Origin: Mesorhizobium sp. WSM4904 | GTDB lineage: Bacteria > Pseudomonadota > Alphaproteobacteria > Rhizobiales > Rhizobiaceae | Length of the DNA: 64,000 nt | Assembly: GCF_029674545.1 (NCBI RefSeq) | Contig: NZ_CP121354.1 | Coordinates: forward strand, 248,001-312,000 | Reading direction: 5' to 3' | Shown here: positions 48,268-58,722 of the stretch, piece after piece | How positions within the stretch are numbered: position 1 is the stretch's first letter | Layout of the letters: the number at the start of each line of letters is the position of its first letter | The notes under the pieces: generated by a model | What the model saw: the letters and a program-made list of their open reading frames with translations, nothing else | Told to the model about the DNA's origin: nothing | Database searches by the model: none | Translations under genes and position numbers: made by a program

Positions 48268-50463
48268 TTACTCCACCCCGAAGGTCGATTTGGCGTCGAC
48301 GTCCCAGAAGGCCGAAAAGTCTTTTGTGAAGCGCGGCGAAAGCTTGATTGCGCTTGCGTACATCTTCTGCACCTCGGGCGCGAAATCGGCCGCCTTCACC
48401 CGTTCGCGCTCCTTGGCGATCCATTCCGAAACCGGCCTGGCGCGCGCCAGGCGTTTTGCCCGCATCTCGGCGCGATGGCGTTTAGTGGCTTCGAGATTGG
48501 CGACCGGGAAGCCCTCTTCGTCCTCGTCGAGCACGATGCCGAAGATTCCTTCAGCCGCTTCCTTGGTGAGAAAGCCGTTCTCGACGTCCCAGGCGGTCTT
48601 TACGGGATCGCGCTCCAGCACGTCGCCGTAACCGCCGCCGCCATTGTAGGAGTGGGTGAAGACGTCGCCGGTCTTGTGCGGCGCGGTGATGTAGGGCCCT
48701 TCCAGCGTCACATGCTCGCCTTCCAGCCGGACCTCGAGTTCGGAGCGGTACGGGTTGGTGCCGGTGTGGTGCGCCAGCGGCGCGCGGTTTTCGGCAAGCT
48801 CGAAGATATTGCTGTCGCGGACAGCGCGGTGCTTCTGGCAAGTCGGCGCTGGATAGCCGCCGCACAGGCCGCCATTGTCGAAGACCCGGGAGGAATGCTC
48901 GGAGGTCACCAGCCGCAGATGGTCGGTCTTCGAGACCAGCCAGGTCGACAGGAAGGAACAGCCGCCGCGATATTTGCCGGCGCCGCCGGAATTGGGAACG
49001 ATCGAGCGGCCGATATAGAGCATCGGCATATTCTGTTCCCATATCTCGATATTGCCCATGTCGGATTCCGGATTCCAGCCGACATAGGCGGTGTCGAGCC
49101 CGTCCTTGATGGCCAAGGCGCCGGAGCCGGCGGCGGCGCATTCGAAATGCGCCATGCCGAAGGGCGTGCCGTATTGGCTCTCTCCGCCCATCTCGATCAT
49201 CGGGCTGTTGACCTGGCCGACAAAGGCCTCCTCGACGAAGCCGCGGGCGATGAAGGAGCGCGACAACAGCCGCTGGAAGACACCATAGGCAGGGAGCAGC
49301 AGCGCCCAGGAGGTGGCGGTCGCCACCATCTCGTTGTCCGGATTGGTCCAGGTGCCCTTGGGCAGCTTCAGCTCCGTCGCCATCCAGGCGCCGTCATTGA
49401 CCAGGCCCTCGAAGTTCATGTGCTGGGTCAGCGTCACGAACATGCCGCCATCCATGCCGGCCGGCGTGCAGTTCATCGAATGGTAGCCCCAGGGCTGCGT
49501 GCCCTCGAAGTCCATGACGATCTTCCCGTCCGAGGTGATCTCCATCTCGATCGGGATGTTGTAGAGCCAGTCGGGATCGCCGAGCGGCTGGTAGCCGGGC
49601 TTGCCGGCGGTGACGTGGCCGTAGAATGTGTGGCCGCGATATATGCCCGGAACGGTGAGCTGGCGGGTGCGGGCGAGCTGGGCGCGGCGGCCCTCCTCGA
49701 TGAACTCCTTCGACACCTGCATCCAGTAGTCGAGGCCGATCTCGTCGATCAGCGCCTTGACGCTTTCGCGCATGTCGATGCAGGAGGCGACCTTGGCCTT
49801 TTCGTCCAGCACCCAGTAGATCGGCATCCTGAGATTGCGCTCGCAGCGGATGACATAGTCGCGCCTGAGCTCGTCATTCTCGCCGACCTTTTCGGCGCAG
49901 ACGAAGAGGCCCTCGGTGAAGCGCTCCTGCGCCAGCGCCACGTCGCCGCCCGGCGTGATGCCGCCGGCCTCCAGCTCGTGGCAGACCGCGCCCGCCCAGC
50001 CGACGAGCTTGCCCGAGTGGAAGATCGGCATCACGTCCATGACGTCCGGCACCTGCACGGTGCCGATGAAGGCGTCGTTGTTGGCGAAGATGTCGCCGTC
50101 GCGGATCTGCGGGTTCTCCTCGTAGCCGTTGCGGATCATCCATTTGATGAAGCGGCTCATCGTATGCACGTGCACCATGATGCCGTTGGAGAGCGCGATA
50201 GCGTCGCCTTCGGGCGTGTAGATGGCGACGACCATCTCGCCGACCTCACGCACGCCGGGCGAGGCGGAGATGCGGCGGGCCATCTCGCGAGCCGAGACGC
50301 AGTAGGCGCGCAGCTTGGTGTGCAGCGTCTCGAACTTCAGCGGATCCTGTTTGCGCAGCTCGAGCTCGGTGATGCCGTCATAGCAGCCGGTCTCGTCCAT
50401 CAGCCGTTCGGATTCGATCAGCCGTTCGCGGATGCGGAGCGCGGAAGCGGGTTTGTCCAGCAT
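48268..50463 (-). CDS. acxB: Acetone carboxylase alpha subunit (hydantoinase B family)
   Basis: 731-aa protein of the HyuB/acetone carboxylase alpha family. Visible stretches are EMVVAIYTPEGDAIALSNGI and GDIFANNDAFIGTVQVPDV near the N-terminus, and GGGGYGDVLERDPVKTAWDV in the second half. It holds the Mn site where acetone enolate meets CO2. ATG 50463 is preferred (GAGAGG upstream); ATG 50484 would overlap acxA. Confidence 0.9.
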   Translation of the reverse strand: MLDKPASALRIRERLIESERLMDETGCYDGITELELRKQDPLKFETLHTKLRAYCVSAREMARRISASPGVREVGEMVVAIYTPEGDAIALSNGIMVHVHTMSRFIKWMIRNGYEENPQIRDGDIFANNDAFIGTVQVPDVMDVMPIFHSGKLVGWAGAVCHELEAGGITPGGDVALAQERFTEGLFVCAEKVGENDELRRDYVIRCERNLRMPIYWVLDEKAKVASCIDMRESVKALIDEIGLDYWMQVSKEFIEEGRRAQLARTRQLTVPGIYRGHTFYGHVTAGKPGYQPLGDPDWLYNIPIEMEITSDGKIVMDFEGTQPWGYHSMNCTPAGMDGGMFVTLTQHMNFEGLVNDGAWMATELKLPKGTWTNPDNEMVATATSWALLLPAYGVFQRLLSRSFIARGFVEEAFVGQVNSPMIEMGGESQYGTPFGMAHFECAAAGSGALAIKDGLDTAYVGWNPESDMGNIEIWEQNMPMLYIGRSIVPNSGGAGKYRGGCSFLSTWLVSKTDHLRLVTSEHSSRVFDNGGLCGGYPAPTCQKHRAVRDSNIFELAENRAPLAHHTGTNPYRSELEVRLEGEHVTLEGPYITAPHKTGDVFTHSYNGGGGYGDVLERDPVKTAWDVENGFLTKEAAEGIFGIVLDEDEEGFPVANLEATKRHRAEMRAKRLARARPVSEWIAKERERVKAADFAPEVQKMYASAIKLSPRFTKDFSAFWDVDAKSTFGVE

Positions 50464-50476
50464 GGCGTTCGCCCTC

Positions 50477-52618
50477 TCAAGCATGGGAGTAGTGGAGCAG
50501 CGTCCATTCGTCGACGAAGACGCGGTCCTGCGGATGGACGACGAGCGTCGTCGCCGAATGTTCGATGATGGCCGGGCCGATGACCTCATGGCCGGGCTGA
50601 AGCAGGTCCATCTCGTAGAGATTGGCCTTGTGCCAGCGGCCGCCGATATAGGCCTCGCGCATACCCTTGTGAGCCGACGCGGGGTCGGACTTGCCGAGCG
50701 GACGCCTGACCAGCATCGGCTTCACCTTGTCGGCGGTGGCGATCAGCCCGAGCTCGGTGATCGAGAAGCCGACCTCGCCATAGCGCGAGACGCGGTGGTT
50801 GACCTTGGCATAGACCGCCTCGAACTCGGCGACGACCTTGCGCATGTCCTCGGCCGAATTGATCGCCGACAGGGGCGCCATCACCTCGACGTCCTCGAGC
50901 TGGCCGGTGTAGCGCATCATCAGGAACGGCACGGTCTTGATCTTATCAAGCGCATGCCCGTCCGCGACCATCTCGTCGATCGCGGCCCTGGTCAGGTCGT
51001 TCCAGACGGCGGTGACCCTGGCGCCGAAGGCCTGCAGCTCATCGTCGCTTGCGCGGGCGCCGATGTCGATCTGCGTCGACACCGAATGGCGGCGCATGAA
51101 ATCGGCGGTGGTACAGCCGAAGGCCGAGAAGGCGGCGGCGAACTGGAAGGTGATGATATCCTTGAAGCCGATGCCCCTGGAGCAGCCGGCGAGATGCAGC
51201 GGGCCGGAGCCGCCATAGGACAGAAGCGTGAATTCCGACGGATGGATTCCTTGCCCGGAGATGACCCGGCGCAGCGCGTTGTTGGCGTCGGCCTCCAGCA
51301 TGTCGATCATGCCTTCGGCGGCTTCCTCGACGCCGACGCCGAGCACGCGGGCGCATTTCTCCTCGAAGGCTTTTCGCGCTTTCTCGACCTGCAGCACGAC
51401 CTTGCCGCCAAGGAAATAGTGCGGGTTCAAACGGCCCAGGATGGCGTCGCAGTCGGCGATGGTGGGCTCGGTGCCGCCCTTGGCGAAGCAGATCGGGCCG
51501 GGATCGGAGCCGGCGCTTTCCGGCCCGAGCGAGACTTTTCTCGTCAGCGGATCGACCTTCAGGATCATGCCGGCGCCGGCGCCGATGGTGTCGAGATGCA
51601 GCGTCGGCACGTTGAGCTTGAAGCGGTCCATCAGCGGCTCGTTCTCGATCCGCGTCTGGCCGCGCGTGATCACGCCCATGTCGAAGGACGTGCCGCCCAT
51701 ATCCGAGCAGATCAGCGAGTCGTTGCCGATCAGCTTGCCGACATAGGCCGCGCCGAGGATGCCGCCGATCGGGCCGGAGATCATCGTCTCGTGCAGGCGC
51801 GGATGGTTGATCGATGTCAGGCCACCGAAGGAGAGCAGCGTCTGCACGCCATATTTGAAGCCGTATTTCTTCGAAACGTCCTCGATGCCCTTGAGCTGCC
51901 TGCGGCCGCGCGAGGTGGCGTAGGCCTCGATCAGTACCGAGTTCAGTCGCGACTGCTCGCGGATGACCGGACGCACCTCATGGCTGGTGTAGACCAGGAT
52001 ATCGGCGCCGGCGGAGGCGATCTCCTCGCGGCAGATCTCGGCGATGCGCTTCTCATGCGCCGGATTGACGTGCGAGAAGACGGTCATGATGCAGATCGCC
52101 TCGACCTTGTCGGCGATCAGCTTCTTGGCGGCGTCATGCACCTCGTGCTCGTAGAGCGGCAGGATGACGTCGCCGAACTGATCGATGCGCTCGGTGACGC
52201 CGTGGGTGCGGCGGCGCGGCACCAGCGGATCGGGATGATGGTGGGTGACCGCGTGCAGGCGGTCGGCGTAGGAATAATCCGCCCAGGCCTGCAGGCCGCG
52301 GCCCATCAGGATCATGTCCTCGAGGCCCTTGGTGGTGATCAGCCCGAGCTTGCGGCCGGTGCGCGACAAAAGCGTGTTGAGCATGCCGGTGCCGGAATAG
52401 AGCACGACATTGACGCCCGAGAACAGGTCCTGCAGCGAGATGCCCCAGGCGTCCGCCGCGTCCTCGGCCGAGGCGAGAAAACCCTCGGCCTCGTTCTTCG
52501 GCGTGGTCGCCGACTTGCCGATCTTGAAGTGGCCGTCCTGATCGACAAGGATCGTGTCGGTCATGGTGCCGCCGGCGTCGATGCCGATGACGATGGGGTT
52601 GGTGGTGATCTGGTCCAC
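50477..52618 (-). CDS. acxA: Acetone carboxylase beta subunit (hydantoinase A family)
   Basis: 713 aa, close to the reported size of AcxA. ASKHA-type ATP site IGIDAGGTMTDTILVD at the N-terminus, ICSDMGGTSFDMGVI in the middle (phosphate 2), and YGGSGPLHLAG. It phosphorylates acetone and bicarbonate with ATP. Start is GTG 52618, since AAGGGAAGG precedes it by 6 bases; the frame is open to GTG 52648. First gene of a five-gene operon running to 46133. Confidence 0.9.
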   Translation of the reverse strand: MDQITTNPIVIGIDAGGTMTDTILVDQDGHFKIGKSATTPKNEAEGFLASAEDAADAWGISLQDLFSGVNVVLYSGTGMLNTLLSRTGRKLGLITTKGLEDMILMGRGLQAWADYSYADRLHAVTHHHPDPLVPRRRTHGVTERIDQFGDVILPLYEHEVHDAAKKLIADKVEAICIMTVFSHVNPAHEKRIAEICREEIASAGADILVYTSHEVRPVIREQSRLNSVLIEAYATSRGRRQLKGIEDVSKKYGFKYGVQTLLSFGGLTSINHPRLHETMISGPIGGILGAAYVGKLIGNDSLICSDMGGTSFDMGVITRGQTRIENEPLMDRFKLNVPTLHLDTIGAGAGMILKVDPLTRKVSLGPESAGSDPGPICFAKGGTEPTIADCDAILGRLNPHYFLGGKVVLQVEKARKAFEEKCARVLGVGVEEAAEGMIDMLEADANNALRRVISGQGIHPSEFTLLSYGGSGPLHLAGCSRGIGFKDIITFQFAAAFSAFGCTTADFMRRHSVSTQIDIGARASDDELQAFGARVTAVWNDLTRAAIDEMVADGHALDKIKTVPFLMMRYTGQLEDVEVMAPLSAINSAEDMRKVVAEFEAVYAKVNHRVSRYGEVGFSITELGLIATADKVKPMLVRRPLGKSDPASAHKGMREAYIGGRWHKANLYEMDLLQPGHEVIGPAIIEHSATTLVVHPQDRVFVDEWTLLHYSHA

Positions 52619-52728
52619 GGGTCGCCTTCCCTTGCCGAGAGTGACCACAGGCTAGATTCCCAGAGCCGGATCGCGCCATATGCCTAAAGACACAATGACC
52701 GCGCGGCTGGCTTCGCCGAGAAAAGGGC

Positions 52729-53508
52729 ATGCGCATGGGCAATATCTGGGCGCCGCTGGCCAAGGCGATCGCCGCCACCGGCACCGACCGGCATGTCGAC
52801 TGCCTGATCGACCTGATCGGCACCGACATCGCGCATGATCTGGTGACGGTGACGCGCTATTCGGCGACCAAGACGCCGGAATTCGTCAAGCACCGGCGCT
52901 TCTCCGACGAGATGGTGCGGCGCTATCTCGACAATTATTACGTCTTCGATCCCTTCTACGCCTCGTGGCGGCGCGAGCGGCGGCTCGGCATCATGCCGCT
53001 CAAGGGCCTTGCCGACGAGGAAGCCAAGCGCGGCCAGTACATAGCCGGCTTCCTGGCGCAGTCGGAGATCTGCGACGAGGTGGGCATCATGCTGGCCGAT
53101 GGCGGCGACTGGTGCCTCGGCATCTTCCTCGATCGCTCGACCGTGTCGTTCAAGGACAGCGAGATCGCGCTGCTCACCGAACGGCTGCCGGTGTTCGAAG
53201 CCCTGCATGCGCTGGACATCAAGGCGCGCGGCAGCGACTTTTCCCGGACCTCGGAGCCGACCGGTCCCGGCGCATCACCGCAGCAGAAACCCAGAATACC
53301 GGAAAGCCTGTGGCCCGAGCTTTCATCGCGCGAGCGCGAGCTGGTGCAGCTCATCCTGGCCGGACACCCGACCGCCAACATCGCCGGGCGGCTCGGCATC
53401 ACCGTCGGCACGGTGAAGAACCACCGTCGCCGCATCTATGAAAAGCTCGACATCACCACCGAGCGAGAGCTGTTCCTGCAATTCTTCCAGCACCGCATGG
53501 ATGCCTAG
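52729..53508 (+). CDS. LuxR-family transcriptional regulator, divergent from acx
   Basis: 259 aa. An N-terminal sensing region of about 170 residues (no recognisable autoinducer motif set) is followed by a C-terminal LuxR HTH (LSSRERELVQLILAGHPTAN, then IAGRLGITVGTVKNHRRRIY). In Xanthobacter the acx operon is activated by a sigma-54 regulator (AcxR); here a LuxR-type protein occupies that position, so control differs. Ligand unknown. ATG 52735 is an alternative start. Confidence 0.82.
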   Translation: MRMGNIWAPLAKAIAATGTDRHVDCLIDLIGTDIAHDLVTVTRYSATKTPEFVKHRRFSDEMVRRYLDNYYVFDPFYASWRRERRLGIMPLKGLADEEAKRGQYIAGFLAQSEICDEVGIMLADGGDWCLGIFLDRSTVSFKDSEIALLTERLPVFEALHALDIKARGSDFSRTSEPTGPGASPQQKPRIPESLWPELSSRERELVQLILAGHPTANIAGRLGITVGTVKNHRRRIYEKLDITTERELFLQFFQHRMDA

Positions 53509-53688
53509 ACCGCGGGCGCGGAGTGGCGAGGATCGCGCAAGGCCAAGCATCGCGGGCCAAGCATCGCGGGTTGACGGAAATGTCCGGCTAAGGCAGATCG
53601 CTGAGAATTGGGCAGGGAACAAGGGCGGATGCAGGCCCGGAGTCGTTTCGACAATGCCGTCCGACGGCTGGAGCGGGGTTAGACTGGC

Positions 53689-54861
53689 TTGCGACGAACA
53701 CTGATTGTCTGCCACGACCCGCCCTTTCCGCCAACGTCCGGCAGCGACCTCAGGAATTTCGGCAATGCCATGGCCGCTGCCGCGTTCGGCCCGGCTTGCC
53801 TGGCATCGCTCGTGCCGCGGACCAGCGAGGCACAACCTGACGGCCTGGACATCCGTCTGGTTGAGCTAGGCAACAACTCCGACAAGCGCGCGCCCTCGCT
53901 TGGCTGGCGAAGGGTCCGAGGCGAGAGCCGGATATCGCTTCCGATGCTGGCGCGCCTCAAGGCGCTCGTGCAGGACTTTCGCCCGGACACGATCGTCGTC
54001 GAAGGCGTTGCGCTGTTCAAGCTTCTAGCACCTCTGCGGCCGATGGCACGGCAACTCATCCTCGACATGCACAATGTCGAATCGGATCTCGCCGACCAGC
54101 TGCCGCGCAAGAAGAGCTGGCGGCCATTTTCCTCCGGTGTCAGGCCGCTCGAGAAAAAGGCTGCCTCCATCGTCGACCGGATCTGGGTCTGCTCGAAGCT
54201 GGACGGAGAGCGGCTGGAAGCGGTCGTCCACCCCCGAATTCCCGTTCATGTCGTGCCGAACGGCATCCCCCGCCCCGACGCGATGCCGAAGTCGCTGCCG
54301 CCACAGCCTGCCGTCTCCGGCGGCTTTCCACTCATCCTCTATGTTGGCCATCTGGGCTACGAGCCGAACATCGAGGCGGCCGAACGGTTGGCCCACGCCA
54401 TCCTCCCGCGCATCCGCGAGAGGCTGCCCACGGCGAAGCTCGTTCTCGCCGGCCGTTCGCCCAAGCCGTCCGCTCGTGTCCTGGCAGGGCTGGACGGAGT
54501 CAGCCTCGTCGAGGACCCCGGCGATGTCAGACCGCTCTTGTCCGCCGCTCATCTCACCATCGTCCCGCTCGCCATGGGCGGCGGGACGCGCATCAAGATA
54601 CTCGAAGCGATGGCCTGGGGGGTCCCGGTCATCGCGACGCCGCTGGCGGTGGAGGGCCTCGGCCTGATCGAGGGCGAAGAGGTGCTGTTGTCCGAGAGTG
54701 ACGACGACCTTGCCCGCCTGGCGATCGAGCTCTGCCAGGACCGCGCCCGTATCGTCAGCCTGCGCGCCCGGGCCTATGACGGCGCATGGTCCCGGTTCGG
54801 GCCGGAAGCGATCCGAGATGCGGTGCGCCAAGGGCTGGGACCGGACGGCGCGGTCCGATGA
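53689..54861 (+). CDS. GT4-type glycosyltransferase, outside the exo cluster
   Basis: 390-aa GT-B enzyme. N-terminal half LIVCHDPPFPPTSGSDLRNF; C-terminal half LILYVGHLGYEPNIEAAERL and PLAMGGGTRIKILEAMAWGVPVI (shown in part), typical of sugar transferases working on surface glycans. The start is TTG 53689, as the first ATG (53770) would delete part of the fold. It stands alone between acx and aldehyde dehydrogenase genes; the acceptor is unknown. Confidence 0.75.
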   Translation: MRRTLIVCHDPPFPPTSGSDLRNFGNAMAAAAFGPACLASLVPRTSEAQPDGLDIRLVELGNNSDKRAPSLGWRRVRGESRISLPMLARLKALVQDFRPDTIVVEGVALFKLLAPLRPMARQLILDMHNVESDLADQLPRKKSWRPFSSGVRPLEKKAASIVDRIWVCSKLDGERLEAVVHPRIPVHVVPNGIPRPDAMPKSLPPQPAVSGGFPLILYVGHLGYEPNIEAAERLAHAILPRIRERLPTAKLVLAGRSPKPSARVLAGLDGVSLVEDPGDVRPLLSAAHLTIVPLAMGGGTRIKILEAMAWGVPVIATPLAVEGLGLIEGEEVLLSESDDDLARLAIELCQDRARIVSLRARAYDGAWSRFGPEAIRDAVRQGLGPDGAVR

Positions 54862-54888
54862 CGAAAGGATGGCCGACTTTCCGCCTGC

Positions 54889-55470
54889 TCAGTCGTGCAA
54901 TTCCCTGGAAATCGGCGGGCCAGCCACAAAGTCGGAAAAGCTGGCCTCGAAGCCTTCGCGCTGCGGCGAGCAGCACATGACGCCGACATCGACGCTCTGC
55001 GAAGTCGGGAAATAGGCCAGCCGCACCGGTTTCCAATGGCCGTCCGCGACATCGCGATACTGGATGCGGATCGCCTCGGCGTGACGGGTCAGGCGGATCC
55101 GAAGGCCGTCCCGGTCCGCGGGAACGGCGACCAGCGACCAGTCGGACCTGTCATTGGTGACGACGACGGAAAAATAGGCGAGGCCATCCGTGTACTCGAT
55201 GCCGGCCTTGATCCAGTGCGTTTCGCTCAGCCGCATCATCAGCCCGGCCTGGTCGTAAAGCACCTTGTAGTCGCCCTTTACGGTGACCTCGGCGCTGAAG
55301 TCGCCCGCGACCGGCCGGTAGAGGAAATGGCCGTTGTCGCGCCGGAAGCCGTAGAAGGTCTCGCGCCAGAAATCGGTCTCCTTGCCGGTGCGAACATGGA
55401 GCGTCCCGTCACTCAGCGCATGGTGCGGCGGCGGGTTGAGCCAAGTCATTCCGGCAAGATCCGACATCAT
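54889..55470 (-). CDS. DUF1349 (YesU-like) beta-sandwich protein
   Basis: 193 aa, concanavalin-like fold: WLNPPPHHALSDGTLHVRTG, FYGFRRDNGHFLYRPVAGDF, YDQAGLMMRLSETHWIKAGI. No signal peptide. Overlaps the aldehyde dehydrogenase by ATGA, so translated with it. Family members bind sugars or act in polysaccharide catabolism; the precise role is unknown. Confidence 0.8.
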   Translation of the reverse strand: MMSDLAGMTWLNPPPHHALSDGTLHVRTGKETDFWRETFYGFRRDNGHFLYRPVAGDFSAEVTVKGDYKVLYDQAGLMMRLSETHWIKAGIEYTDGLAYFSVVVTNDRSDWSLVAVPADRDGLRIRLTRHAEAIRIQYRDVADGHWKPVRLAYFPTSQSVDVGVMCCSPQREGFEASFSDFVAGPPISRELHD

Positions 55471-56912
55471 CCGGCGAACGTATAGGCCGTCTTCACGGTG
55501 GTGTAGAATTCCATGGCGTAACGGCCCTGCTCGCGCGGACCGTAGCTCGAGCCCTTGCGGCCGCCGAACGGCACATGGAAGTCGACGCCCGCCGTCGGCA
55601 GGTTGACCATCACCATGCCGGCCTCGGAATTGCGCTTGAAATGCGTCGCGTGCTTCAGGCTGGTCGTGCAGATGCCGGAGGTCAAGCCGAACGGCGTGTC
55701 GTTGGCGACTGCCAGCGCCTCGTCATAGTCCTTGACGCGGATGACGTTGGCCACCGGGCCGAAAATCTCCTCGCGTGAGATGCGCATGGCGTTGGTGGAA
55801 CCCAGGAACAGCGCCGGCCGCAAATAAAAGCCCGGCGTCTCGCGCTCCAGCCGTTCGCCGCCGAAGGCGAGCTCGGCGCCCTCCTGACGGCCGATGGCGA
55901 TATAGTCCTCGTCCTGCTTGAGCTGAGTCTGGTCGACGACCGGCCCGATCTGCGTCTTGGCATCCAGCGCGTCGCCGATCACCAGCTTGTCCAGGCGCTC
56001 CTTCAAGGCGTCGACGAAGCGGTCATGGATGCCTTCGGTGACGATGAGGCGAGAGGACGCCGTGCAGCGCTGTCCAGTCGAGAAATAGGCGCCGTTGACC
56101 GCGCAATCGACGGCCACGGCCAGGTCCGCATCGTCGAGCACGACGAGCGGATTCTTGCCGCCCATCTCGAGCTGGAACTTGCGCATGTGCTCGACGCTTG
56201 CCGCGGCGACGCGTTTGCCCGTGCCGACCGAGCCGGTGAAGGAGATGGCGTTGACATCGGGGCTGTCGAGCATCGCCTGGCCGACCACCGAACCCTTGCC
56301 CATGACCAGGTTGAGCACGCCCTTGGGCAGGCCGGCGCGATGCAGGATGTCGACGATGGTCCAGGCGCTTTCGGGGACCAGTTCGGCCGGCTTGAAGACG
56401 ATCGTGTTGCCGTAGGCGAGCGCAGGCGCGATCTTCCAGGCGGGAATGGCGATCGGGAAATTCCACGGCGTGATGATGCCGACGACGCCGACTCCCTCGC
56501 GCGTCATCTCGACGCCGACGCCGGGCCGAACACTCGGCACCATCTCGCCTGAAAGGCGCAGCGTCTCGCCGGCGAAGAAATCGAAGATCTGCGCCGCACG
56601 GATGGTTTCGCCGACGCCTTCGGCCAGGGTCTTGCCTTCCTCGCGGGCGAGAGATCGGCCGATCTCATCCTTGCGCGCCATGATCTCGTCCGAGGTCTTC
56701 TTCAGCACGGCGTGGCGGGCCAGCGGCCCGGAGCGCGACCAGGCCGGGAAGGCCGCCTGGGCGGCCGCGATGGCCTGTTTTGCTTCCTGCGGCCCGGCCG
56801 AGGCGTATTCGCCGACCACGTCGTTGGTGTTCGACGGGTTGATGTTGCGCGAGCCGGCCTCGCCCAGCCACTCGCCGTCGATCAGGTTCTTGCGGAGCAC
56901 GGTCATCTTCAT
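55467..56912 (-). CDS. Aldehyde dehydrogenase (2-oxoglutarate semialdehyde dehydrogenase-like)
   Basis: 481-aa NAD(P)-dependent ALDH. TPWNFPIAIPAWKIAPAL, LEMGGKNPLVV (catalytic Glu), and the nucleophile Cys283 in STGQRCTASSR. The sequence character (FKPAELVPESA, LPTAGVDFHVPFGGRKGSS) is that of alpha-ketoglutaric semialdehyde dehydrogenases in sugar-acid breakdown. A 17-base perfect palindrome lies 48 bases upstream. The DUF1349 gene follows in the same message. Confidence 0.87.
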   Translation of the reverse strand: MKMTVLRKNLIDGEWLGEAGSRNINPSNTNDVVGEYASAGPQEAKQAIAAAQAAFPAWSRSGPLARHAVLKKTSDEIMARKDEIGRSLAREEGKTLAEGVGETIRAAQIFDFFAGETLRLSGEMVPSVRPGVGVEMTREGVGVVGIITPWNFPIAIPAWKIAPALAYGNTIVFKPAELVPESAWTIVDILHRAGLPKGVLNLVMGKGSVVGQAMLDSPDVNAISFTGSVGTGKRVAAASVEHMRKFQLEMGGKNPLVVLDDADLAVAVDCAVNGAYFSTGQRCTASSRLIVTEGIHDRFVDALKERLDKLVIGDALDAKTQIGPVVDQTQLKQDEDYIAIGRQEGAELAFGGERLERETPGFYLRPALFLGSTNAMRISREEIFGPVANVIRVKDYDEALAVANDTPFGLTSGICTTSLKHATHFKRNSEAGMVMVNLPTAGVDFHVPFGGRKGSSYGPREQGRYAMEFYTTVKTAYTFAG

Positions 56913-56959
56913 TTCCTTCGAGATTGGCTTCGAGATGGCTGGAGCGGCAAGGCGCCGGT

Positions 56960-56976
56960 CATTTGTCAGACAAATG
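56960..56976. promoter_or_regulatory. Perfect palindrome upstream of aldehyde dehydrogenase
   Basis: CATTTGTCAGACAAATG: eight-base arms around one A, 48 bases before the start codon. Form resembles operators of FCD-type GntR regulators. The GntR protein encoded at 63218 is a possible ligand, though its own upstream palindrome differs. Confidence 0.55.
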
Positions 56977-57094
56977 ATATACGCATTGTCCGCCGAAAGG
57001 TCTACCGGGCGCTTTCGATAAAGGTAGGCGCGCCGCGGTGGAAGTCCATCGGGCTTGTCCGCGACGACCTGTCACGACGCGGAGCCTGAGGGCA

Positions 57095-57580
57095 TCAGAC
57101 GGAAAACGACCAGAACAGGCAGGCCAGCGTCGCCGCAGCGAAGACGACGAAGAACAGGCTTCTGAGCAGGATGTTGCGGCGAAGCTCGTTCATGGTGAGA
57201 TGCGCGGCGACGATCGCCACGACGAACAGGAAGCGCCAGTTGAGAAGCGCCCAGAGCACGTCATGCTGGCCGAGCGCCCAGCGGGCGAGAAGCGAGCCGA
57301 CGATGGTGGCGAACAGCATGATCGTTGCCCAGAAGATCGCATCGGCGGCGTGGGTGAGCACGACGCCGGCGGCGCGGATGGGCAGGACCATCATCAGCAA
57401 CGCGCTGAAGAAATAGATGGCGGCTATGGCGAGGAAGGACGCCGCATCGGCAATGCCGTCGAGGCGCTTCATGCCGAAGGCGCCATACGGATAGCCGTGT
57501 CTGGCGACCGCCAGCGAAAGCGCCATCAGCAAGGCGCTCAGAACCGTGACCAATGCGAATGTGCCGAGAGCCTTGCTCAT
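57095..57580 (-). CDS. Small integral membrane protein, unknown
   Basis: 161 aa with about five hydrophobic segments (ALGTFALVTVLSALLMALSLAV, FLAIAAIYFFSALLMMVLPI, AIFWATIMLFATIVGSLL, FLFVVAIVAAHL, LFFVVFAAATLACLFW). No recognised domain. It lies between the sugar ABC transporter and the aldehyde dehydrogenase on the same strand, 71 bases after the ATPase gene; membership in that operon is uncertain. Confidence 0.65.
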   Translation of the reverse strand: MSKALGTFALVTVLSALLMALSLAVARHGYPYGAFGMKRLDGIADAASFLAIAAIYFFSALLMMVLPIRAAGVVLTHAADAIFWATIMLFATIVGSLLARWALGQHDVLWALLNWRFLFVVAIVAAHLTMNELRRNILLRSLFFVVFAAATLACLFWSFSV

Positions 57581-57651
57581 GCCGTTCCCTGTCGATACGA
57601 ATCAGCAGGAACGATTTTAGCTTACGAGGAAGCCTCGCATCGACCCGGCAG

Positions 57652-58719
<1,068 letters not shown>

Positions 58720-58722
58720 CTT

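Noticed and set aside
48187..52687. Long plus-strand frames (793 and 751 codons) opposite acxB and acxA
   Set aside because: Low-complexity Arg/Asp/Gly/Ala composition typical of shadow translation; the minus strand encodes well-conserved acetone carboxylase subunits.
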